Assembly (NCBI GenBank): GCA_022396035.1 | Contig: JAIOXO010000006.1 | Location: forward strand, 1-64,000 | Length of the DNA: 64,000 nt | Origin: Actinomycetes bacterium | GTDB taxonomy: Bacteria > Actinomycetota > Humimicrobiia > Humimicrobiales > Humimicrobiaceae | Reading direction: 5' to 3' | Part shown: positions 50,652-59,700 of the stretch, in pieces | Numbering within the stretch: position 1 is the stretch's first letter | Layout of the letters: each line of letters begins with the position of its first letter | Notes under the pieces: model-generated | Databases searched by the model: none | What the model was told of the DNA's origin: nothing | Seen by the model: the letters and a program-made list of their open reading frames with translations, nothing else | Translations under genes and position numbers: made by a program

Positions 50652-51461
50652 ATGGCGGATTTTTTAACTTATCCTTTCTTGCAGAGGGCTCTTATATCCG
50701 GCCTCATAATAGGTATAGCCTGTTCACTTATAGGGGTGTTTGTGGTATTGCAGAAAATGTCTTTTTTTGCCAATGCCATAGCTCATTCCTCCCTGGCAGG
50801 GATTGCCCTGGGGTTTCTGCTGGGCATAAACCCCATAGTAAGTGCAGTAATATTTGGAATTATCATTGCTGTCCTGGTAGCTTATATTAAGAACCGGAGC
50901 ACTCTTTCAGTAGACACCATAATAGGCATATTCCTGCCTACCTCCATGGCTATAGGGGTGCTGATTATTGGCTTTACTAAGGGTTACAAGCCTGACCTGC
51001 TCAGCTACCTCTTCGGCAATCTTCTGGCAGTAGACACCTTCTATATGTACCTGTCTCTGGGGCTGGGCCTGGCGGTAATAATAATTCTGGCTATATTTTT
51101 CAAGCCCTATATATTTATTACCTTCGACCGGCAGCTGGCGGCTCTGCAGGGAGTAAGGGTGGCTGTATATGATTACCTGTTTATAATCATGGTTGCTGCC
51201 ACTGTAATTATAAGCACCAAGGTATTGGGCATAATACTGGTAAGCGCCCTGATAGTAATACCGGCAGCATCTTCTAAAAACATCAGCTCCAATTTTACCC
51301 AGATGGTAATTTTTTCGGTGTTGTTTGGTTTTGTATCCAGCCTGTCCGGCCTGTTGCTTTCTTATGTATTTAACCTTGCTTCCGGGGCTACGATTATTAT
51401 GGTAAGTGCTGCTATTTTCTTTATAACTCTACCCATAAAAAGGGCGGTAAGAGCAAATTGA
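50652..51461 (+). CDS. Metal ABC transporter permease, ZnuB/MntB type
   Basis: The 269-residue protein has about eight membrane segments and the ABC-3 family hallmarks: FPFLQRALISGLIIG-like start, FFANAIAHSSLAGIALGFLLG (about 36-56) and VLGIILVSALIVIPAASSK (about 193-211). It forms the channel for Zn2+, Mn2+, Fe2+ or perhaps another divalent metal. It overlaps the methyltransferase gene downstream by 4 bases. Because it continues the B12 operon without a gap, a cobalt substrate is worth testing, though the family as a whole favours zinc and manganese. Confidence 0.92.
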   Translation: MADFLTYPFLQRALISGLIIGIACSLIGVFVVLQKMSFFANAIAHSSLAGIALGFLLGINPIVSAVIFGIIIAVLVAYIKNRSTLSVDTIIGIFLPTSMAIGVLIIGFTKGYKPDLLSYLFGNLLAVDTFYMYLSLGLGLAVIIILAIFFKPYIFITFDRQLAALQGVRVAVYDYLFIIMVAATVIISTKVLGIILVSALIVIPAASSKNISSNFTQMVIFSVLFGFVSSLSGLLLSYVFNLASGATIIMVSAAIFFITLPIKRAVRAN

Positions 51462-51946
51462 GTCTGTTTCAATATAAGTTTGATACTAAAATAGGCCTGC
51501 TTTATTATGCCTGGGACAGTAATACGCTTTTGTATCTGGGAAATGATAAACAGAGATTTGAACATTTCAAGCAGAAGGCGGGCCTGGGTTTTAAACAAAG
51601 AAGGTTTGAGCACCTGGAACAGGAAGTAGACAGTTACCTAAACGGCCATCTTGAGCAGTTTACCATAAATACCCGCCTTATATACGGCACCCGGTTTTTC
51701 TGCAAAGTATTGAATACCTTGAAAAAAGTAGGCTATGGCCAGGCGGTAAGCTATCGCCGGCTGGCCGAAATGTCCGGCAGGCCTAAAGCCTGGCGGGCAG
51801 TGGGGTCCATTATGGGAAAGAACCCCATGATGATTGTAATACCCTGTCACCGGGTCATAAAAAGCGACGGAAGACCAGGTAATTACAGCGCAGGGATTCC
51901 CATAAAACATTTCTTACTGAAACTTGAGTCAAAATCGCCAGCCTAA
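51458..51946 (+). CDS. ogt: Methylated-DNA--protein-cysteine methyltransferase (Ogt/AdaB type)
   Basis: The 162-residue protein repairs O6-alkylguanine by moving the alkyl group to its own cysteine. The C-terminal ATase domain has GYGQAVSYRRLAEMSGRPKAWRAVG in part (GQAVSYRRLA, WRAVGSIMGKNP) and the active-site IPCHRV (Cys130), then G-N-Y-S-A-G. The TTG start overlaps the permease stop by 4 bases, and the C-terminus overlaps by 4 bases the convergent radical-SAM gene. It is the last gene of the B12 riboswitch-led run. Confidence 0.95.
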   Translation: MSLFQYKFDTKIGLLYYAWDSNTLLYLGNDKQRFEHFKQKAGLGFKQRRFEHLEQEVDSYLNGHLEQFTINTRLIYGTRFFCKVLNTLKKVGYGQAVSYRRLAEMSGRPKAWRAVGSIMGKNPMMIVIPCHRVIKSDGRPGNYSAGIPIKHFLLKLESKSPA

Positions 51947-52842
51947 TCCAGGAATATCCTTTTGGCTGTTTTCAGGGCACCCGGCGCCAGGTCATAGGCA
52001 GAGCTGGCCTCGCAGTGTACGGCATAGCCGCATAAGCGGCAGTAGTACACTTCCAACCGGTGCTTTAAGTAGCAGCCAAAATGTATGGAACCATCCGGTT
52101 CAACGCTGGCTATCAAAAAGTCATGGCATCTCCAGCTGTTATCTTTCATCTTCTGCAGGCAGGTATGTGAATCCAGTATGCTGCAGCCCTTCCTTTTTAG
52201 AGCTATAAGTGTATCCATTGCAGACATCCTTTGTTCGGCGGTCAGCTGCAGCTCTTCTATACCGGGAAAAGGGTAAAAAAACTGGATGGTGATGCCATAA
52301 ACCTTATCCTGCAGATATTCAATTAGTGGCTTAATCTGTTTGTGGTTTAAGCTGGATATGGTTATATTGGCAATAATTTTTTTATGCCTGTATGTTCTGA
52401 TGTTTTCCATTATAAGGTCAAAACTTTTACCACGTATAGACTCATGGACATCTTTTAGACCGTCTATGGATATAAAGTAGATATCAGGGTCAGCCTTTCC
52501 CAGGTCCAGGGTACCGTTTGTGGTTATGCCCACTGAAAAAAATAATTTTTTGGCTTTTTCTACCATCTGACCAATAGCCGGATAAAGCAGGGGCTCTCCG
52601 CCCTCAAAGATAACCAGCCTTATGCCTTTAAGAAAGAGTTTCTGCAATAGGTCCTCTGCTTTATCCGGTTCCATGGCAGCCGGACGGGGATTACTCCAGA
52701 AAGGGCAGTGCAGGCATTTTAAATTGCACCGGTAGGTTATCTTGAAACTGCACAGAAGCGGTGTCCGGTATTTTGCGGATATTTTTGCTTTGAAGGCATA
52801 ATTGGCCAGGTAAAAGATTTTTTTAATATTTTGGGAAATCAT
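51943..52842 (-). CDS. Radical-SAM protein with SPASM-like C-terminus, paralogue of 34634-35515
   Basis: The 299-residue protein has Cys39, Cys43 and Cys46 in YRCNLKCLHCPF, SAM strand FEGGEPLLYPA, and the mid-segment YFISIDGLKDVHESIRGKSFDLIMENI (shown in parts: FISIDGLKDVH and IRGKSFD). Cysteines cluster at the C-terminus (FGCYL, YCRLCGYAVHC). N-terminal R-TPL and the mid-segment are shared with the 34634 protein, placing both in one family. Such enzymes modify peptides, proteins or lipids; no precursor peptide is evident nearby. The divergent neighbour is the zinc-ribbon-like gene at 52936. Confidence 0.85.
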   Translation of the reverse strand: MISQNIKKIFYLANYAFKAKISAKYRTPLLCSFKITYRCNLKCLHCPFWSNPRPAAMEPDKAEDLLQKLFLKGIRLVIFEGGEPLLYPAIGQMVEKAKKLFFSVGITTNGTLDLGKADPDIYFISIDGLKDVHESIRGKSFDLIMENIRTYRHKKIIANITISSLNHKQIKPLIEYLQDKVYGITIQFFYPFPGIEELQLTAEQRMSAMDTLIALKRKGCSILDSHTCLQKMKDNSWRCHDFLIASVEPDGSIHFGCYLKHRLEVYYCRLCGYAVHCEASSAYDLAPGALKTAKRIFLD

Positions 52843-52935
52843 TTTCCATTTATTTACTGCTTTGGCAAATAATGAATTGATAATATCATGGCCAGGCTTT
52901 AAAATATAGTTGTTGTAAGTAAAAAAGGAGCAAAT

Positions 52936-53226
52936 TTGGGTTTTTTAGACAGCCTCAAAAAAATGTTTTCACCACCATCTTCCTCCAATTTTATAGATTT
53001 TAAGGTAAAGTGCGGCCGGTGCGGGGAAGAGATTGAAGTAAAGACAAGAAAAACCAGTGACATTGCACGGATATACGAAGGCGAGGGACCACTGGGATCA
53101 GCCTTCTACCTCAGGAAAGAAGTGCTGGGCAATAAATGTAATAACCTTATATATGTCAGCATGTATTTTGGGCCATCCTACGAACTGCTGTCCAAAGATA
53201 TATCGGGAGGAAACTTTCTGGATTAA
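52936..53226 (+). CDS. Small zinc-ribbon-like hypothetical protein
   Basis: The 96-residue protein begins GFLDSLKKMFSPPSSS, a helix and a flexible linker, then FKVKCGRCGEEIEVK with a CxxC pair, and later a single Cys (NKCNNLI) and the ending KDISGGNFL. The CxxC suggests a metal-binding strand-turn-strand; a second full pair is not seen. Similar small proteins ending in S-G-G-x-F are common in Gram-positive and Chloroflexi-like genomes and have no known function. TTG 52936 has AAAGGAG at 52924-52930, which supports the rare start. Its neighbour upstream is the divergent radical-SAM gene. Confidence 0.75.
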   Translation: MGFLDSLKKMFSPPSSSNFIDFKVKCGRCGEEIEVKTRKTSDIARIYEGEGPLGSAFYLRKEVLGNKCNNLIYVSMYFGPSYELLSKDISGGNFLD

Positions 53227-53289
53227 TTTAGATTATAACCATATTTTATGTTAGAATTTTGAAGTTATTTGATATTTAAACCTACAGAG

Positions 53290-54363
53290 ATGAAGAAAAG
53301 AGAAAATCTATCTGTTTTAATCCTTGCTGCAGGCAAGGGCAAGCGAATGAAATCCTCAAAACCCAAGGTTCTGCATCAAATATTTGGAAGGCCCATGCTC
53401 TATTATATACTAAAGAGTGCCTACGGCCTGAATCCCGGAAATGTAGTGGTGGTAGTGGGTCATAGAAAGGATATGGTAAAGCAGTATCTGCATCAAAATT
53501 TCCCCCAAGCAATTTCAGCAGACCAGGACCAGCAACTGGGAACAGCTCATGCAGTCAGATCAGTGGCCAAGCTTAAGGATAGAATGGGTAAAAGAGTGGT
53601 AGTGTTGAGCGGGGATTGTCCCCTGATAGAATCAAAGACCTTAAAGCTTCTGGTACAGAAGATGGATAAAACCGGCAGCAGCGCTGCCATTTTAAGCACA
53701 ATACTGCCTGACCCCACAGGATATGGCAGGATAATAAAAGACAGCCGGGGCAAGGTGCTAAAAGTAGTGGAACAAAAGGATGCAGCCGCCCGGCAGAAGA
53801 TGATTAAAGAGATAAACACCTCTATTTACAGTTTTAACCGGGATAAGCTTTTTTTACATGTAGAAAACATAGATTCGGACAACTCACAGAATGAATACTA
53901 CCTGACTGATGTGGTGGAAAAGCTGGTAGAGGCCGGGGATAGAGTTACCAGCCTAAAACTAAAAGACTTTATCCAGGTCATGGGAGTAAATGACCGCAAC
54001 CAGCTGGCAGAAGTAGAAAAGATATTAAAGCAGAAAATAAACCAGAAATTCATGGAACAGGGGGTAAGCATAAAGGATCCGGAAAATACCCATATACAGG
54101 ATACTGTAGAGATAGAGAAAGATACAACCATAGAGCCTTACTGCTTTATTACTGGCACCACTACCATAGGGACCGGCTGCAGGATAGGCCCTTTTTGCCA
54201 GATTAATGATGCTGCTGTTGGCCGGGATACCATTATAAATAACTCGGTAGTAAACGGCTCCCGGATTGGAGAAAATAACCGTATTGGGCCTTACAGCTGC
54301 CTGGGCCCGGAAACGGAGACCAAAAAAGGCCAATGTATAGGCAATTATTTAAATAAGGGCTGA
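53290..54363 (+). CDS. glmU: UDP-N-acetylglucosamine pyrophosphorylase domain protein, GlmU-like with shortened C-terminus
   Basis: The N-terminal uridylyltransferase domain is complete: LILAAGKGKRMKSSKPKVLH, QLGTAHAV, LSGDCPLI and the NEYYLTDV segment. The C-terminal left-handed beta helix begins (VEIEKDTTIEPYCFI, IGPFCQI) but ends at residue 357 from ATG 53290, near the IGNF-like motif (here CIGNYLNKG). Full GlmU has about 100 more residues that hold the acetyltransferase site, including the catalytic His and the NYDG loop. So this protein should make UDP-GlcNAc from GlcNAc-1-P but not acetylate glucosamine-1-P. An in-frame TTG at 53269 is less likely than ATG 53290. prs follows, as in many bacteria. 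Confidence 0.9.
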   Translation: MKKRENLSVLILAAGKGKRMKSSKPKVLHQIFGRPMLYYILKSAYGLNPGNVVVVVGHRKDMVKQYLHQNFPQAISADQDQQLGTAHAVRSVAKLKDRMGKRVVVLSGDCPLIESKTLKLLVQKMDKTGSSAAILSTILPDPTGYGRIIKDSRGKVLKVVEQKDAAARQKMIKEINTSIYSFNRDKLFLHVENIDSDNSQNEYYLTDVVEKLVEAGDRVTSLKLKDFIQVMGVNDRNQLAEVEKILKQKINQKFMEQGVSIKDPENTHIQDTVEIEKDTTIEPYCFITGTTTIGTGCRIGPFCQINDAAVGRDTIINNSVVNGSRIGENNRIGPYSCLGPETETKKGQCIGNYLNKG

Positions 54364-54468
54364 TTTAAATAAAATGATAAGGCTAAGCAGTGTTGCAGAA
54401 ATTAATTATAAGCGCAGCCATAAATAAAAAACAAAGATAAAAAACTTAGTTATAGAGGGAGATGCTAA

Positions 54469-55437
54469 ATGAGAGATTATCCTACCAACCGCAGAATGAT
54501 GATTTTTTCAGGGTCATCCAATATCAGACTGTCGGAACACATAGCCCAGGAGCTGGGGGTAACCCTGGGCAAGGTTGACCGGAAGAAGTTTAAGAATGGG
54601 GAGATATATGTAAAATTTGAAGAAAGTGTACGGGGTGCCGATGTATTTCTGGTCCAGACCTGCAGCGAGCCGGTTAACGACTATATTATGGAACTCCTTA
54701 TAATGGTCGATGCCCTCAAGAGAGCATCGGCAGGTATGATTAATGCGGTTATTCCTCATTATGGCTATGCCAGGCAGGATAAAAAAGCGGAGGGCAGGGA
54801 GCCTATTACCGCAAAATTGTTTGCAGATATACTGGAGGTTGCGGGCATAGACCGGTTAATTGTAATGGATCTGCATACTGCAACCATCCAGGGTTTCTTT
54901 GATGTTCCCGTAGACCATATTACTGCTATACCCATAATTGCCAAGTATTTCAAGAAATTAGGTATAAAAAACGGGGTAGTGGTAAGCCCTGATGTGGGAG
55001 GAGTTAAAAGAGCCAGTATACTGGCCAATCAGCTGCATTATCCCCTGGCCATATTTGACAAAAGAAGGCCTTCCCAGAATGTAGCCAAGATTGAACACCT
55101 GGTGGGAGAGGTGGAAGGCAAAGATGCCATCCTTTTTGATGACATGATTGATACCGGAGGGACCCTGGTAGAGGCTATAGAGATGCTGGCAGACAGTGGG
55201 GTTAACCGGGTGTTTGCTGCTGCCACCCATCCCATATTTTCCGATGATGCCATACACCTGCTGCAGAATTCGAGTGCTTCCCAGATAGTAGTGGCAGATA
55301 CTCTGCCCATAAACAAGCCTTATGACAAAAATAGGATAAAAGTGGTTTCCGTTGCTTCACTGCTTGCAAAAACCATAAAAAAAGTTTATCATTGCAAGTC
55401 TGTAAGTGAGTTGTTTAAGGGAGAAAATCTGGTTTAA
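54469..55437 (+). CDS. prs: Ribose-phosphate pyrophosphokinase (PRPP synthetase)
   Basis: Prs makes PRPP from ribose-5-phosphate and ATP. The 322-residue protein has FSGSSNIRLSEHIA at the start, FVQTCSEP-like FLVQTCSEP, YGYARQDKKAEGREPITAK (about 102-120; flexible loop with the Arg/Lys pair), DLHTATIQGFFDVPVDH (about 136-152) and the PRPP loop DDMIDTGGT (about 222-230). AGGGAGA precedes ATG 54469. It follows glmU and precedes rplY, the classic arrangement. Confidence 0.96.
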   Translation: MRDYPTNRRMMIFSGSSNIRLSEHIAQELGVTLGKVDRKKFKNGEIYVKFEESVRGADVFLVQTCSEPVNDYIMELLIMVDALKRASAGMINAVIPHYGYARQDKKAEGREPITAKLFADILEVAGIDRLIVMDLHTATIQGFFDVPVDHITAIPIIAKYFKKLGIKNGVVVSPDVGGVKRASILANQLHYPLAIFDKRRPSQNVAKIEHLVGEVEGKDAILFDDMIDTGGTLVEAIEMLADSGVNRVFAAATHPIFSDDAIHLLQNSSASQIVVADTLPINKPYDKNRIKVVSVASLLAKTIKKVYHCKSVSELFKGENLV

Positions 55438-55463
55438 TTAAATTTTAAAGGTAGGTGTAATAA

Positions 55464-56162
55464 ATGGAAAGTTTAAGTTTGACTGTTGATAAGAGAGAAG
55501 ATAAAGAGCTTGGAAATAATGCATCAAGAAGGTTAAGGAGGGAAAATTACATCCCCGGGGTACTCTATGGCCTGGCCAAAGAACCTATAACCTTAAAGAT
55601 TGATGCCCAACAATTTTCTCAGATCATAAAGGGAAAAGGTACAGCCAATCTCATCTTTAATCTTTCAGTTAATGGTTCCAAAAAGAAGGAATCTGTAATC
55701 CTGAAGGATATACAAAAACATCCCATAACCAGGAACTTTTTGCATCTGGACTTCTTGAGGATTGAGATGGCCAGGGAAGTGGAAGCCCAGGTTCCTATAC
55801 ATATTCTAAACGACGATATCGCTATTGGAGTGAAAGAAGAAGGCGGAGTTATGCAGCATAGCTTAAGGGAGCTGCATATAGCCTGTTTGCCCAAGGATAT
55901 CCCGGAAAGTATTGATTATGATATAAGGGAGTTGGCAATTGGAGACTCGGTTAAAGTTTCAGACCTGGAGGTTGGCGAGAACATAAGGGTTATAAGTGAT
56001 CTTAATGAAGTCATAGTATCCATAATTCATCCTTCACAGCTGATTGAAGAAGAGGTTGAAGAAGAGGTCGAAGAAGAACCTGAACTGATAGGCAGAGAAG
56101 GCGAAGAAGAGGAAGCTGAAGAAGCTGATGCTAAAGCTGAAGAAACTCCTGAACAAGAATAA
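55464..56162 (+). CDS. rplY: 50S ribosomal protein L25, general stress (Ctc) type
   Basis: L25 binds 5S rRNA. The 232-residue protein has an N-terminal L25 beta barrel (RRLRRENYIPGVLYG, about 22-36; HPITRNFLHLDFLRI, about 85-99) and the C-terminal TL5/Ctc domain (VPIHILNDD, GGVMQHSLRELHIACLP, IRELAIGDSVKVSDL). It ends in an acidic, Glu-rich tail of about 40 residues (EEVEEEVEEEPE and more), longer than usual but common in Ctc proteins. It sits between prs and pth. Confidence 0.95.
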   Translation: MESLSLTVDKREDKELGNNASRRLRRENYIPGVLYGLAKEPITLKIDAQQFSQIIKGKGTANLIFNLSVNGSKKKESVILKDIQKHPITRNFLHLDFLRIEMAREVEAQVPIHILNDDIAIGVKEEGGVMQHSLRELHIACLPKDIPESIDYDIRELAIGDSVKVSDLEVGENIRVISDLNEVIVSIIHPSQLIEEEVEEEVEEEPELIGREGEEEEAEEADAKAEETPEQE

Positions 56163-56172
56163 ATAATCAACC

Positions 56173-56727
56173 ATGATTTTAATTATCGGGCTGGGCAATC
56201 CCGGAGTTCAGTATAACCGTACCAGGCATAATATTGGGTTTATGGCCGTTGCCAGGTTTGCTGAAGGACGGAAAGTCAGCAGTTATAGCAAATTTAATGC
56301 TGATATGCTTAAGCTAAACTGCTGCCAGCAGGAGATACTTCTGGCCAAGCCCCTAACCTATATGAACCGGAGCGGAAGCTCGGTATCTGCTATACTAAAT
56401 CATTATGGACCTGAGATTAGCCAGATGCTGGTAATACAAGATGATCTGGATATAGAATTTGGGAAAATCAGGTTCAAATCCGGCGGAAGCACAGCTGGAC
56501 ATAAAGGTCTGGAATCAATTGTGGCTTCTACCGGGAGCAAGGAATTCCACCGTTTAAGGATAGGTATAGGCAGGCCGCCCGGAACCAGGGACCCTGCAGA
56601 TTATGTGTTACAGCCCTTCGGGAAGAAAGAAGCCCGGGAGCTTGTTTTTGTGCTGCAGGATACAGTGGAAGCCATTGAGGCCTATATTGAACATGGTCTG
56701 AATTATGTTATGAATAAATATAATTAG
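56173..56727 (+). CDS. pth: Peptidyl-tRNA hydrolase
   Basis: Pth frees tRNA from stalled peptidyl-tRNA. The 184-residue protein has GLGNPGVQYNRTRHNIGFM with the catalytic His19, LAKPLTYMNRSG (about 57-68), VIQDDLDIEFGKIRFKSGGSTAGHKG in part (DDLDIEFG, GGSTAGHKG) and FHRLRIGIGRP (about 123-133). Length is normal. It lies 10 bases after rplY and 43 bases before mfd. Confidence 0.97.
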   Translation: MILIIGLGNPGVQYNRTRHNIGFMAVARFAEGRKVSSYSKFNADMLKLNCCQQEILLAKPLTYMNRSGSSVSAILNHYGPEISQMLVIQDDLDIEFGKIRFKSGGSTAGHKGLESIVASTGSKEFHRLRIGIGRPPGTRDPADYVLQPFGKKEARELVFVLQDTVEAIEAYIEHGLNYVMNKYN

Positions 56728-56770
56728 GTTAAACTCTGTTGCAGTCACTTTTAAAACTTTCCATTAAAAA

Positions 56771-59700
56771 ATGTTGCTTGATCTATTTTGTGCCCAGGAC
56801 GAATTTAAAAAAATCTCAAGCCTTCTGGAAGAAAAAAAAGAAAGCCTGAGTATAGGTACCGCAGAAGACCTGTGGGCTTATATGATTGCTTTCTTTGCTG
56901 AAAATTCTAAAGGCCCTACCCTGGCCATAACCTCTACCTGGGACAGGGCCCAGGAATTGGTAACCGAAGTGGCCAGCCTTTCTAAAAAACAGGTTTTAAG
57001 TTACCCCAGTCCTCCCATGTCTATATATTACCGGGACAAAGTGGTAGATATGCAGAAGATAACATCCAGGCTTAAAGTCATAAAGACTGCCGGCAGCAGG
57101 CAATCCTTTGTAGTTGTAGCCAGCATAAATTCCTGCCTTAATTTAATGGACCACCAGCTTTTAAAAAATCTTGATCCCGTAACCTTGAAACAGGGAGGCC
57201 AGTACGAAAGGGATACTCTGGTGGCAAGGCTGGTTGAGTCCGGCTATGAACGGGTAAACATGGTCTATGACCGGGGGGAGTTCAGTATCAGAGGTTCGGT
57301 AGTTGATGTTTTCGATATAACTGGTGATTTAATGTTAAGACTTGATTTCTTTGGAGATGACCTGCAGCATATTTATGCAGTTAACCCGGTAACCGGGAAG
57401 AAGGAGTCCAGCGAAAAACAGGCAGAAATCTTTCCCAATATAAACCCCTGGAAACTTAAAAAAGGCCATAACAGTTTATCCCTGCAGCAATACCTGAGCA
57501 AAACCCTGGGCAGCCTGACTACAGTTATCTGTGATCCCCTGGAAGTAGAAGTAAAAATGTCCAGCGACAGGGATGTACTGGCCAAGATACTTTTAGAAGA
57601 TATGGATAAAACCATATTGGAAAGCATGGATTGCCTTGATAATTACCTGCTGCCAAAAGAGGAAATATTTAAGCATGCTTCAACCAGGGTTCTTTTAAAC
57701 CCGACAAACTCAAGTGCCCGGAGGGACATAAATTTAAATATCCAGCCCCAGAAGAGAAGTTTTGCCCGGCCTGAAAATTTTCTTTCTAATATAAGGAAGG
57801 ATTTTAAGGCGGGTAGAAAGGTATATATTTCTGTCTCTAATTCCAAAAGAAGGGATAAAATAAAACAGATAATCACTGAAGACGGCTTATCCTTTAAACA
57901 GCAGGGAGAAGATAGGCACAGGGTGGCCAATATACTGGACAAAAATCTTCTTCATGGGTTCAGGTCAGGCCAGGCTTCTGTATACGGAGAGCTTGATGTT
58001 TATCAGAAACCGGAAAGCAGCCTGCAGGATGAAGCTCTTCTATCTCTCAGGGAGATTGAAGGTTTTAAGCCGGGACAGTATCTGGTACATAAAACCCATG
58101 GCATAGGCCGCTATGTTGATATAGTGTCCCGGCAGTCGGGCGGATACAAAAAGGACTATTTTTTAATAGAGTATGCCAATAATGACCGGCTGTATGTGCC
58201 TACCTGGCAAGCAGATAGAATTACTAAATATATCGGCAAGGAAAATCCGCGAATTACCACCCTGAATTCAAAGCAGTGGGATCGGATGAAGACAAGGGTC
58301 AGGAACTCAGTTAAAAAACTTGCTTTTGACCTTTCCAGGCTTTATGCCCACAGGGAAGCCATGGAAGGGTTTTCCTTTACTGTAGATACTCCCTGGCAGA
58401 GGGAAATATCGGACCTGTTTCCATTTACCGAAACCATAGACCAGGTTAAGGCTATCCAGAAGGTTAACCAGGCCATGGCCAGTTCCCGGCCTATGGACAT
58501 GCTGGTATGCGGCGATGTGGGGTTTGGAAAAACAGAGGTGGCTATACGGGCTGCTTTTGCTGCCATAGAATCTGGCAAACAGGTAATGATGCTGGTACCT
58601 ACCACCATACTTGCAGACCAGCACTACCATAATTTCAGCCAGAGGTACCAGGATTATCCGGTAAAACTGGAGGTATTGAGCAGGTTCAGGAAAAGAAGCA
58701 GCCAGAAAGAGATAATTAAAAGTTTTAACCAGGGTCAGGCGGATATGATAATAGGCACCCACAGGATACTGCAGAAAGATATAAATCCTAAAAACCTGGG
58801 CCTTATCATAGTGGACGAAGAGCAGAGGTTTGGGGTAGGGAGCAAGGAAAAAATAAAGTTGCTTAAAAAGAATGCGGATGTGCTTACCCTCACCGCCACC
58901 CCCATTCCCAGAACCCTGTATATGGCCTTAACTGGAATAAGGGATATGGCTACCATAAACACCCATCCTGAAGGCAGGAACCCTATAGAGACTTTTGTGG
59001 GCCAGAAGGATGACCAGATTATAAGGCAGGCTATAGACCGGGAGATAAAGAGGGGAGGCCAGATTTATTATGTATTTAATAATATAAAAGGCATACAGAA
59101 CAGGTTGTCATACCTTAAAGATCTGGTCTCGGAGGCAAGGATTGCCCTGGCCCATGGCCAGATGAAGGGAACTAAAATTGAGCAGATAATGTCAGATTTT
59201 ATAGATAAAAAATATGATGTTCTGCTTACCACCACTATCATTGAATCGGGTATGGATATCAGCAATGTAAACACGCTTATAGTAGAAAATGCGCACAGTT
59301 TTGGCCTATCCCAGCTGCACCAGTTAAGAGGCAGGGTGGGCAGGTCCACGGAGAGAGCCTATGCCTATTTCTTCTACCCCCGGCTGCAGAGCCTGAGCCT
59401 GACTTCTCTGCGGAGGCTAAAAGCCCTGGCAGAGTATACTGATTTAGGCTCCGGTTACAGCATAGCCTTGAGGGATATGGAAATAAGGGGAGCCGGGGAA
59501 CTGCTGGGCCCCCGTCAGAGCGGCCATATGGACAGCGTGGGGTTTGAGATGTATTGCCAGATTATAAAAGAAGAAGTAGCCAGGCTTAAAGGCCAGCCGG
59601 TAAAACGGGATATGAATATACAGATAGAAATACCGGTAAGTGCATATATACCCAAGAGTTTTATACCTAAAGAAAAGGATAGGTTAAATATCTACCGCAG

